35,320 bases of DNA from Pseudomonadota bacterium (GTDB lineage Bacteria > Pseudomonadota > Gammaproteobacteria > Halothiobacillales > Halothiobacillaceae): NCBI GenBank assembly GCA_021795795.1, contig JAJYPA010000028.1, forward strand, positions 1-35,320, given 5' to 3'. The stretch's first letter is position 1, and each line of letters begins with the position of its first letter. A program made the position numbers and the translations under genes. The notes under the pieces were generated by a model. It had not been told where the DNA came from. It did not search any database and was given only the letters and a program-made list of their open reading frames with translations. Below, piece after piece: positions 25,301 through 34,374 of the stretch.

Positions 25301-26716
25301 ATGTTGGCTACGACCCGTGCAAAGACCGATGAAATCCAAGCACTGGATTCGGCACATTACATGCATCCCTTTACGAACCATAAATCGTTGGCGAGTAAAG
25401 GGGCGAGGGTAATCACCCGTGGCGAAGGTGTTTATATCTGGGATTCAGAAGGCAACGAAATTTTCGATGGCATGTCCGGATTGTGGTGTGTCAACGTGGG
25501 TTACGGCCGCAAGGAACTGGTTGATGCCGCAGCGCAGCAGATGCAGGTGCTGCCGTACTACAACAGCTTTTTCCAGACGACCAACGAGCCAGCGGCCAAA
25601 TTGGCAAGGCGAATTGTCAGCCTGGCCGGGGAGCGATTCTCCCATGTATTTTTCAGCTCTTCCGGATCGGAATCGAATGACACAAATGTGCGCATGGTGC
25701 GCCATTATTGGGCAACGCTTGGCCATCCGGAGCGCAATGTCATCATCAGCCGGAACAACGCCTATCACGGCTCGACGGTGTGTGGCGCCTCGCTCGGCGG
25801 CATGGCGGGCATGCATGCTCAGGGTGGTTTGCCGGTGCCGGGCATCGTGCACATCGAACAGCCTTATCATTTCGGGCTTGCGCCGAATCAGGACAAGGAT
25901 GCCTTCGGTATCGAAGCGGCCGGTTGGCTGGAGCAGAAGATTCTGGAAGTCGGTCCGGAAAAGGTCGCCGCTTTCATCGGCGAGCCGGTGCAGGGAGCAG
26001 GTGGCGTGATCATCCCACCAAAAACCTACTGGCCCGAGATTCAGCGAATCTGTGATAAGTACGGAATTCTGCTGATCTGTGATGAAGTTATCTGCGGCTT
26101 CGGGCGGTTGGGTGCGTGGTTCAGCTCGGAAATGATGGGTGCGAAACCGGATCTGATTACCTTCGCCAAAGGCGTGACATCAGGGTATATCCCGCTCGGT
26201 GGCGTCGTGGTCGGCAAGCGCGTGGCCGAGGTGCTGATCGAGCAAGGTGGTGAGTTCAACCACGGCTATACCTATTCGGGGCACCCTGTCGCCTGTGCCG
26301 TGGCACTGGCCAATCTGGATATTATTGAACGAGAAGGGCTGGTGGAGCGGGTTCACGATGTCACAGGTCCTTATCTCGCCGAGCGGTTTGCCGAATTATC
26401 CGACCACCCTTTGGTCGCGGCGCCTGAGACGTTCGGCATGGTTGGCGGATTCGAATTGATGAAAGACAAGGCAAAAAACCAGTCCTTTGATGCATCGCTG
26501 GAAGTTGGCATGATCTGTCGCGATCACTGCTTTGCCAATGGGCTGATCATGCGTGCGGTGGGTGATCGAATGATCATTGCCCCGCCCTTGGTTTGCACCA
26601 AGTCTGACATTAATGAAATGACGAAACGGGTTCGCATCTGTCTGGATGCGACTCTCAAAGACATACAGTCGCGAGGCTGGATGGATGCAGCGCACTCGGC
26701 TGAAGTGACTGCATAA
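25301..26716 (+). CDS. spuC: Putrescine-pyruvate aminotransferase (SpuC-like)
   Basis: SpuC transfers the amino group of putrescine to pyruvate, giving 4-aminobutyraldehyde and alanine. This is the direct route parallel to PuuA/PuuB. The 471-residue protein starts at the ATG at 25301, set by GAGGAG ending near 25294. In-frame TTG and ATG codons further upstream lack such a site. It closely resembles Pseudomonas SpuC: GVYIWDSEGNEIFDGMSGLWCVNVGYGR, FFSSSGSESNDTNVRMVRHYWA, NAYHGSTVCGASLGGM, EPVQGAGGVIIPPKTYW, ICDEVICGFGR (Asp261) and the PLP lysine in TFAKGVTSGYIPLGG (Lys290). It follows puuA by 40 bp. Its alanine product could be used by the upstream alanine genes. Confidence 0.91.
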   Translation: MLATTRAKTDEIQALDSAHYMHPFTNHKSLASKGARVITRGEGVYIWDSEGNEIFDGMSGLWCVNVGYGRKELVDAAAQQMQVLPYYNSFFQTTNEPAAKLARRIVSLAGERFSHVFFSSSGSESNDTNVRMVRHYWATLGHPERNVIISRNNAYHGSTVCGASLGGMAGMHAQGGLPVPGIVHIEQPYHFGLAPNQDKDAFGIEAAGWLEQKILEVGPEKVAAFIGEPVQGAGGVIIPPKTYWPEIQRICDKYGILLICDEVICGFGRLGAWFSSEMMGAKPDLITFAKGVTSGYIPLGGVVVGKRVAEVLIEQGGEFNHGYTYSGHPVACAVALANLDIIEREGLVERVHDVTGPYLAERFAELSDHPLVAAPETFGMVGGFELMKDKAKNQSFDASLEVGMICRDHCFANGLIMRAVGDRMIIAPPLVCTKSDINEMTKRVRICLDATLKDIQSRGWMDAAHSAEVTA

Positions 26717-26783
26717 AAGAGCGGCAACGCTTGTAAAGGGTTTGCAGAGGGTGTGCTGGTAACGGTCGCCGTATGTGGCCCTT

Positions 26784-26824
26784 TGTTGGATGTACTCGAG
26801 TTTGGTTTACTTGTGTTGGATGTA
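26784..26824 (+). repeat. 11-bp direct repeat upstream of potF
   Basis: TGTTGGATGTA occurs at 26784-26794 and again, exactly, at 26814-26824. The start-to-start distance is 30 bp, about three helical turns, so both copies face the same side of the DNA. They lie 41-81 bp before the potF start. Such phased direct repeats suit a MocR-type or similar activator. Regulatory use is inferred. Confidence 0.6.
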
Positions 26825-26864
26825 ATTTTTCGAACTTGCCAATGACCCTGAAGGAGAACTTCAT

Positions 26865-27983
26865 ATGAAATCAGTGTTCAAAAAACAATTACTCGGCGGC
26901 ATGATCGCCGTGGCGTTTACCGCCGGACTGGTTCCGGTTGCAGGAGCGGCAGAGGAGAAGGTCCTCAATATCTACAACTGGTCGGATTACATTGCTCCAG
27001 ACACCATCTCGAATTTCGAGAAGGAAACGGGCATCAAGGTTAACTACGATAACTACGACAGCAATGAAACGCTTCACGCCAAACTGGTTGCCGGTCATAC
27101 CGGTTACGACATCGTGGTGCCATCTGCCAACTGGGCCGAGCTGCAAATCAAGGGTGGCCTGTTCCAGAAAATCGACAAGAGCAAGATCCCGAATCTGGTC
27201 CACCTCAACCCGGCCATCGAGAAACAACTTGCCGTCGTTGATCCGGGCAACCAGTACCTCGTCAACTGGCTGTGGGGCTACACCACGGTGGGTATCAATG
27301 TCGACAAGGTGAAGGCAGCACTCGGCGACACGCCGATGCCCAAAAGCGCCTGGGATCTGATCTTCGATCCGAAGTATGCGAGCAAACTCAAGTCCTGCGG
27401 TATTTCCGTGCTGGATTCGGCCTATGAAGTGCTGCCTGCAGCGCTGCATTCCATGAATATGGATCCGTTCTCCAACAAGAAGGCCGATTACGAAGCGGCA
27501 TTTAAGAAAATCGAGAAGATTCGTCCCTACATCAAGGAATTCTCATCCTCCAGCTACATTGATGATCTGGCAAACGGCTCACTGTGTGTTTCCCTCGGTT
27601 GGTCCGGCGACATGAGCCAGTCCGCGCAGCGTGCGATCGACAGCAAGAACGGTCAGAAAATCGAGGTTCTGATTCCAGAAAATGGTGGCCTGGCGTTCTT
27701 CGACAGCATGGCGATTCCAAAAGACGCGCCGCACCCGGAAAATGCATACAAGTGGATGAATTACATCCTGCAACCGAAGGTGGATGCCTCTCTGACCAAC
27801 GAAGTGCTGTACGCGAACCCCAACAAGGATTCCCTGCCCTTTGTTACCCCTGACGTGGCCAACAATAAGTCCGTGTTCCTCTCCGATGCGGATTTGGCAA
27901 AACTGGTCACACCCAAGGCCGTCAACAGCGACACCCGTCGTCTAATGACTCGTCTTTACACCAAGTTCAAGACAGGTTCTTAA
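26865..27983 (+). CDS. potF: Periplasmic putrescine/polyamine-binding protein (PotF/SpuD-like)
   Basis: This is the substrate-binding protein of a polyamine ABC importer. The 372-residue protein has a clear signal peptide (MKSVFKKQLLGG, hydrophobic core, then VAGA with cleavage near residue 28). The mature part begins EEKVLNIYNWSDYIAPDTISNFEKETGIKV, the hallmark of the PotF/SpuD family. Residues lining the polyamine pocket in PotF appear conserved: NWSDY, VVPSA, LGWSGD and AFFDSMAIP. This is consistent with putrescine binding. AGGAG precedes the ATG. It is followed by a stem-loop and then the ATP-binding and permease genes. SpuE-like spermidine preference cannot be fully excluded. Confidence 0.92.
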   Translation: MKSVFKKQLLGGMIAVAFTAGLVPVAGAAEEKVLNIYNWSDYIAPDTISNFEKETGIKVNYDNYDSNETLHAKLVAGHTGYDIVVPSANWAELQIKGGLFQKIDKSKIPNLVHLNPAIEKQLAVVDPGNQYLVNWLWGYTTVGINVDKVKAALGDTPMPKSAWDLIFDPKYASKLKSCGISVLDSAYEVLPAALHSMNMDPFSNKKADYEAAFKKIEKIRPYIKEFSSSSYIDDLANGSLCVSLGWSGDMSQSAQRAIDSKNGQKIEVLIPENGGLAFFDSMAIPKDAPHPENAYKWMNYILQPKVDASLTNEVLYANPNKDSLPFVTPDVANNKSVFLSDADLAKLVTPKAVNSDTRRLMTRLYTKFKTGS

Positions 27984-27991
27984 TGTTCCTA

Positions 27992-28025
27992 CACTCCGTC
28001 CGTTAAGCACGGGCGGAGTGCTTTT
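27992..28025 (+). terminator. Stem-loop with short T run between potF and potG
   Basis: CACTCCGTCCG (27992-28002) pairs with CGGGCGGAGTG (28010-28020), 11 bp with one wobble and a 7-nt loop, followed by CTTTTC. It starts nine bases after the potF stop. It probably terminates part of the transcripts and stabilises the potF message, so that the binding protein exceeds the membrane components. Confidence 0.75.
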
Positions 28026-28114
28026 CTACCCAAGTGGATAGTTTGGTGGCTCGATTGGCAGTCAGTTCGAATTGCCGGTTGGTTAGAAAAGTTGAATCTC
28101 ATGAGGAGATAGGT

Positions 28115-29227
28115 ATGGCATCGGTAACGGCCAATACAGACCGAGAAGTGTTATTGAAGATTGATGGTGTCAGCAAGATCTTCGACGGTGTCGTCAAGGC
28201 AGTGGACAATGTTTCCCTGTCTGTGAAAAAGGGCGAAATCTTTGCGCTGGTGGGCAGCTCAGGCTGCGGCAAATCGACCTTGTTGCGGATGCTGGCCGGC
28301 TTTGAAGCCCCGACGAGCGGACGGATCTATCTCTCCGGACAGGATATTACCGATCTGATGCCCTATGAGCGGCCGGTCAATATGATGTTTCAGTCCTATG
28401 CGCTTTTCCCGCATCTGAACGTATGGGACAACGTGGCATTCGGCCTGCGGCGTGATGGACTGAAAGGCGCCGAACTCGCCAAGCGGGTGGACGCCATGCT
28501 CAATCTGGTGCAGTTATCCAAATACGGCAAGCGCAAACCGCATCAACTCTCTGGCGGTCAGCAACAGCGGGTGGCGTTGGCACGTAGTCTGGCCAAGCGG
28601 CCCACGCTCTTGCTGCTCGACGAACCGCTGGGCGCGCTCGACAAGAAACTGCGCGAAACCACCCAGCTCGAATTGGTCAACATCATCGAGCAGGTCGGCG
28701 TGACCTGTGTTCTGGTTACCCATGACCAGGAAGAAGCCATGACCATGGCCTCGCACATCGCGGTCATGGACGAGGGTTATTTCCTGCAGGTGGGTACGCC
28801 TGATGAAATCTACGAGACGCCCAACAGCCGGTTTGTCGCCGGTTTCGTGGGCAACGTGAATATTTTCGAAGGCAAGGTCGACGAAGACGAGCCCGATCAC
28901 ATCACCGTTATCTGCCCCGAATGCACGCATTATGTGGGGCATGGCATTACCGGCACATCCGGCATGCGTGTGGCGGTCGCGCTGCGGCCGGAAAAAATCC
29001 AGCTTTCGTCGGTGCAACCGAACAAGAACCACAACTGGTGCGCGGGCGAGGTGGTCGAAATCGCCTATCTCGGGCCGCATACGACCTATCACCTCAAACT
29101 CAAGACGGGCATGGTGCTCAAGGTTCAGCAGCCTAATCTGACCCGGAAAATGGCGGACGATCTGACCTGGGGCGATCATGTGTTCGCGCATTGGACCCGT
29201 GATGCCATGGTAGTGCTGACAGAATAA
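28115..29227 (+). CDS. potG: Polyamine ABC transporter ATP-binding protein (PotG-like)
   Basis: This is the ATPase of the polyamine importer, on the cytoplasmic face. From the ATG at 28115 (AGGAG at 28104-28108) the protein is 370 residues. Motifs are Walker A GSSGCGKS (47-54), the Q-loop MFQSYALFPH, signature LSGGQQQR (145-152), Walker B LLLLDEP (165-171), and LVTHDQEEAMTMA. The C-terminal TOBE region holds VALRPEKIQLS. An unusual CPECTHYVGHG stretch with a CxxC pair lies in the TOBE region after FEGKVDEDEPDHITVI. The longer frame from 28034 has no support. potH follows by 13 bp. Confidence 0.93.
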   Translation: MASVTANTDREVLLKIDGVSKIFDGVVKAVDNVSLSVKKGEIFALVGSSGCGKSTLLRMLAGFEAPTSGRIYLSGQDITDLMPYERPVNMMFQSYALFPHLNVWDNVAFGLRRDGLKGAELAKRVDAMLNLVQLSKYGKRKPHQLSGGQQQRVALARSLAKRPTLLLLDEPLGALDKKLRETTQLELVNIIEQVGVTCVLVTHDQEEAMTMASHIAVMDEGYFLQVGTPDEIYETPNSRFVAGFVGNVNIFEGKVDEDEPDHITVICPECTHYVGHGITGTSGMRVAVALRPEKIQLSSVQPNKNHNWCAGEVVEIAYLGPHTTYHLKLKTGMVLKVQQPNLTRKMADDLTWGDHVFAHWTRDAMVVLTE

Positions 29228-29240
29228 GGAGGGCCCGATC

Positions 29241-30155
29241 ATGAGAAAGCAATCCATCATGCCTCGTCTGCGACGGCTGTTCACCGTACGTAATCTGGTG
29301 ATCGGCATCCCGATGATCTGGCTGTTTGCCCTGGCCGCCGCCCCCTTGTTGCTGGTGCTGAATATCAGCCTGGCCCATATGGAAGTGACTTCGGTGTCCA
29401 GCCTGTGGCACTGGGCCGATGACGAGCTGACCCTGAAGTTCAATTTCGGCAACTACCTGTATCTGGGCGAGGATTCACTCTATTTTGACACCTATGTCTC
29501 TTCGCTGAAATTCGCGGCGCTGACGACACTGTACTGTCTGATCGTGGGCTATCCGTTCGCGTACTTCATCTCGCGGGCGCCAGCGCATCTGCGCACGATG
29601 CTGCTCATGCTGGTTATGCTGCCGTTCTGGACCTCGTTCCTACTGCGTATCTATGCGTGGAAAGCCCTGCTGGCCGATAACGGCATCGTGAACAGCGGGT
29701 TGATGGGGCTAGGTGTGATTGCCTCCCCGATCCACATGATGCAGACCCCGTTTTCGCTCACCATCGGCATGGTATACGCCTATCTGCCGTTCATGGTGCT
29801 GCCGCTGTACGCGACGCTCGTAAAACTGGATGGCCGCATGCTCGAAGCGGCGGCCGATCTCGGTGCCAGTCCGTTCAAGACCTTCTGGCTGGTCACGGTG
29901 CCACTGACCAAACGCGGCATCATTGCGGGCTCGCTACTCGTGTTCATCCCGGCGTTCGGAGAGTACGTGATCCCCGAACTGCTCGGCGGCCCAAGAACAC
30001 TCATGATTGCCCGCGTCCTGTGGGATGAGTTCTTCAGCAACAACGACTGGCCCATGGCCTCTGCCGTCACCATCGTGATGATTCTGCTCATCCTTGTGCC
30101 CATGGCCCTGTTCAATCGCTACAACGATCAAACAAGGGTAGGAGATAAGACATGA
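29241..30155 (+). CDS. potH: Polyamine ABC transporter permease (PotH-like)
   Basis: This is an inner-membrane permease subunit of the polyamine importer. The 304-residue protein has a first membrane segment at about residues 25-45 (IGIPMIWLFALAAAPLLLVLNISLA), a periplasmic stretch, then five further segments including TLYCLIVGYPFAYFISRAP and LMLVMLPFWTSFLLRIYAWKALLADNGIVN. The EAA loop that contacts the ATPase reads MLEAAADLGASPFKTFWLVTVPLTKRGI. AAGGAGG lies before the ATG. Its end overlaps potI by four bases (ATGA), so the two permease subunits are translationally coupled. Confidence 0.93.
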   Translation: MRKQSIMPRLRRLFTVRNLVIGIPMIWLFALAAAPLLLVLNISLAHMEVTSVSSLWHWADDELTLKFNFGNYLYLGEDSLYFDTYVSSLKFAALTTLYCLIVGYPFAYFISRAPAHLRTMLLMLVMLPFWTSFLLRIYAWKALLADNGIVNSGLMGLGVIASPIHMMQTPFSLTIGMVYAYLPFMVLPLYATLVKLDGRMLEAAADLGASPFKTFWLVTVPLTKRGIIAGSLLVFIPAFGEYVIPELLGGPRTLMIARVLWDEFFSNNDWPMASAVTIVMILLILVPMALFNRYNDQTRVGDKT

Positions 30156-31000
30156 AGCACCCTTTTGGACGTTCAGTGTTCGGTCGCACCTGGCTGATCG
30201 CGGTATTCATCTTCCTGTATATCCCAATCGTCACGCTGGTGGTGTACTCGTTCAACGATTCACGTTTGAGCACGGTCTGGACCGGATTCACCTTCAAGTG
30301 GTACGTGGATGCATCACACGACCGCGAGTTGATCGATGGTTTGATCATCTCGCTCAAGCTGGCGTTCATGAGCGCGAGCCTGTCGGTGATCTTCGGCACG
30401 TTCACGGCCTTCGTGCTGGTGCGGTATGGTCGGTTCAAGGGGCGCGGACTTCTGGCCTCCATGGCCAACGCACCGCTGGTCATGCCGGATGTCATCGTGG
30501 GTATTTCCCTTTTGCTGATGCTGGTTGCCCTGCAAAAGTGGTTGGGCTTTCCCGAGCGCGGCATCGGCACGATTCTGTTGGGGCATGCCCTGATCGGCAC
30601 CTCGTTTGCCACGGTGGTGATCATTTCAAGGCTGCGCGAAATCGATCATCGGCTCGAAGAAGCCGCAATGGATCTGGGCTGCAAGCCCTTTCAGGTGTTC
30701 TGGCTGGTTACCCTGCCCCTGATCGCATCCGCACTGGTTTCGGCCTTCCTACTTACCTTTACCCTGTCATTCGATGATGTCGTGATCGCAGCCTTCCTGT
30801 CGGGGCCGGGGTCGACCACCCTACCGCTCGTCATCTTCTCGCGGGCGCGCTTGGGGCTCGATCCCTCCATCAATGCCGTCGCCACTGTCATCATCGTGGT
30901 CGTCAGCATCGGGGTTATTGCGTCCAGCCTGTACCAACTTCGGGCGGAACGTCGACGACAACGCGAAGTTGCCGATGCGTATGCGCAAGGAAAGAGTTAA
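30152..31000 (+). CDS. potI: Polyamine ABC transporter permease (PotI-like)
   Basis: This is the second inner-membrane permease subunit of the importer. The 282-residue protein starts with a hydrophobic segment (WLIAVFIFLYIPIVTLVVYSFNDS, typical of the PotC/PotI group). It has FVLVRYGRFKGRGLLASMANAPLVMPDVIVGISLLLML, the EAA loop RLEEAAMDLGCKPFQVFWLVTLPLIASAL and a final FDDVVIAAFLSGPGSTTLPLVIFSRARLGLDPSINA. It overlaps potH by four bases. The basic tail (RAERRRQREVADAYAQGKS) is unremarkable. It is the last gene of the potFGHI set, and a 313-bp gap follows. Confidence 0.93.
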   Translation: MKHPFGRSVFGRTWLIAVFIFLYIPIVTLVVYSFNDSRLSTVWTGFTFKWYVDASHDRELIDGLIISLKLAFMSASLSVIFGTFTAFVLVRYGRFKGRGLLASMANAPLVMPDVIVGISLLLMLVALQKWLGFPERGIGTILLGHALIGTSFATVVIISRLREIDHRLEEAAMDLGCKPFQVFWLVTLPLIASALVSAFLLTFTLSFDDVVIAAFLSGPGSTTLPLVIFSRARLGLDPSINAVATVIIVVVSIGVIASSLYQLRAERRRQREVADAYAQGKS

Positions 31001-31313
31001 GAGAAAGGGTCAAGGGAAAAGGTTAATCGGGCCGAGATTGAAACTTCGATTGTTCAAGCCTGATGTACAGGTCTGGGCTTTGGGTCTGAACGTTGAACTG
31101 GATTGGCTGATCGGCTTCGCGCCGAGCGAATCAAATCCTCCCTAACCCCCCATTTTTCAAAGGGGGGGAGTCAGCCCTTTTGAACGAAAGCGCATCCCCC
31201 TTTGTAAAAGGGGGAACGAGGGGGATTTAAGGCAGCACTGATCTGAGGCGTGCTCAAATCAAACCCCACAGTCGAGCCGGGCGGCTTGGCTATACACCAA
31301 ATCTGGAGATTTT
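31001..31313. other. 313-bp gap between potI and gabD
   Basis: There is no gene. A small GC hairpin TCGGC/GCCGA (31111-31115, 31121-31125) is followed by the MITE-like inverted repeat listed separately (31133-31228). The last 85 bp precede gabD, with GGAG a few bases before its ATG. I could not place a promoter with confidence. Confidence 0.7.
31133..31228. repeat. MITE-like element, 96 bp with long imperfect terminal inverted repeats
   Basis: The left arm begins AAATCCTCCCTAACCCCCC and ends in TTCAAAGGGGGG. The right arm, read from the other strand, begins AAATCCCCCTCGTTCCCCC and ends in TACAAAGGGGG. Each arm is about 35 bp and itself contains a smaller CCCC/GGGG palindrome. The centre (about 31170-31192) is not symmetric. 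This form matches small non-autonomous repeats common in proteobacterial intergenic DNA. No transposase is near. No second copy is in the window. Confidence 0.7.
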
Positions 31314-32774
31314 ATGTCTATCCAACTCAAATATCCGGCACTCCTCAAACAAGGCGTTGCCTGGTTGGCGGGTACATGGGTCGGCGCTGATTCCGGTGCC
31401 ACCTTGACGGTGACGAACCCGGCCACGGCGCAACCGATTGCCACAGTGCCCCTGATGGGGCGGGTCGAAACAGCGTGCGCGATTGCCGCCGCAGCCTTAG
31501 CACAAAAAGAATGGCGTGGCTTGACGGCCAAGGATCGGTCTTCGCGATTGAAAACTTGGTTCGCGCTGATCATGCAACATCAGGAAGATCTGGCGCGGAT
31601 TCTGACCGCTGAACAGGGCAAGCCGTTGGCCGAAGCGCGCGGTGAAATCGCCTACGGTGCCAGCTTTATCGAATGGTTTGCCGAAGAAGCCAAGCGGGTG
31701 TACGGCGAAGTGATCCCGGCACCGCAGGGTGATCGTCGATTGCTGGTGTTGAAGCAGCCGATTGGCGTCACCGCCGCCATCACGCCCTGGAACTTCCCGA
31801 CCGCGATGATCACCCGCAAGGTCGGCCCGGCGCTGGCGGCCGGTTGCGCCATGATCGTCAAGCCCGCCGAGCAGACCCCGTTGTCCGCCCTAGCGCTGGC
31901 CGTGCTGGCCGAAGAAGCAGGCATTCCAGGTGGCGTGTTCCAGGTCATTACCGGCGATCCGCGGGAAATCGGCGGCGCCATTTGCGACAGCCCAGTGGTG
32001 ACCAAATTATCCTTTACCGGCTCGACCGAAGTGGGCCGCATCCTGATGCGTCAGAGCGCGGACACCATCAAGAAGCTGTCGCTGGAACTGGGCGGCAATG
32101 CACCGTTCATCGTGTTCGACGATGCGGATCTGGATGCGGCCGTTGACGGCGCCATTGCCAGCAAATACCGGAACGCGGGTCAGACCTGTGTCTGTGCCAA
32201 CCGGTTGTTCGTTCAGGACGGCGTATTCGATGTCTTCGCGCAGAAACTGGCCGATCGCGTGGCGCAACTGGAGGTCGGCGATGGTTTTACGGACGGCATC
32301 ACACAAGGTCCGTTGATTGATGAAGCGGCGCTGGCCAAGGTGGAAAGTCACGTTGGCGATGCGATTGCCAAGGGTGCCCGTCTGGTCTCGGGCGGCAAGC
32401 GCCATGCGTTGGGCGGCACATTCTATGAGCCGACCGTGCTGGCGGATGTGAGCCCGGATGCGCTGATGTTCCGCGAAGAAACCTTCGGCCCGGTCGCGCC
32501 GCTGTTCCGCTTCAAGACCGACGAGGAAGTGGTTGAGCTCGCCAACCGCACCGAATTCGGCCTGGCTTCGTACTTCTACAGCCGGGATATCGGGCGCATC
32601 TGGCGCGTGGCGGAAGCGCTCGAATACGGCATGGTCGGCGTCAACACCGGCATCATCTCGAATGAAGTGGCACCCTTCGGCGGGGTCAAGCAGTCGGGTC
32701 TGGGGCGTGAAGGTTCCCACCACGGCATCGACGAGTATCTGGAAATCAAATACGTCGCCATGGCGGGTCTGTAA
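31314..32774 (+). CDS. gabD: NADP-dependent succinate-semialdehyde dehydrogenase GabD
   Basis: GabD oxidises succinate semialdehyde to succinate, the last step from GABA into the citric acid cycle. The 486-residue protein has the aldehyde dehydrogenase features TPWNFPTAMITRK, the cofactor segment FTGSTEVGR, the general base Glu258 in LSLELGGNAP, and the catalytic Cys292 in NAGQTCVCANR. The CVCANR form is characteristic of GabD, where the two Cys can form a redox switch. The C-terminal GVKQSGLGREGSHHGIDEYLEIKYVAM is also typical of GabD. It leads the gabD-puuC-gabT run and has its own leader after the MITE-like element. Confidence 0.95.
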   Translation: MSIQLKYPALLKQGVAWLAGTWVGADSGATLTVTNPATAQPIATVPLMGRVETACAIAAAALAQKEWRGLTAKDRSSRLKTWFALIMQHQEDLARILTAEQGKPLAEARGEIAYGASFIEWFAEEAKRVYGEVIPAPQGDRRLLVLKQPIGVTAAITPWNFPTAMITRKVGPALAAGCAMIVKPAEQTPLSALALAVLAEEAGIPGGVFQVITGDPREIGGAICDSPVVTKLSFTGSTEVGRILMRQSADTIKKLSLELGGNAPFIVFDDADLDAAVDGAIASKYRNAGQTCVCANRLFVQDGVFDVFAQKLADRVAQLEVGDGFTDGITQGPLIDEAALAKVESHVGDAIAKGARLVSGGKRHALGGTFYEPTVLADVSPDALMFREETFGPVAPLFRFKTDEEVVELANRTEFGLASYFYSRDIGRIWRVAEALEYGMVGVNTGIISNEVAPFGGVKQSGLGREGSHHGIDEYLEIKYVAMAGL

Positions 32775-32815
32775 GCACGCTTGGTGAGAAACAGGGCCGC
32801 GCCACAGTTCGGCCA

Positions 32816-32841
32816 GCACAGCAAAAAAGCACAGCAAAAAA
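32816..32841 (+). repeat. Perfect 13-bp tandem duplication before puuC
   Basis: GCACAGCAAAAAA occurs twice back to back (32816-32828 and 32829-32841) in the 89-bp gap between gabD and puuC. It ends 22 bp before the puuC start. It looks like a slippage duplication. It may alter spacing or translation in the leader, but no role is visible. Confidence 0.85.
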
Positions 32842-32863
32842 CACGGTAAACAGGGGTGATGAA

Positions 32864-34351
<1,488 letters not shown>

Positions 34352-34374
34352 TACGGCGAGCAAGGAACAGCGAC

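Noticed and set aside
28514..29452. 312-residue minus-strand frame
   Set aside because: Antisense to potG and potH. The composition is that of a shadow frame.
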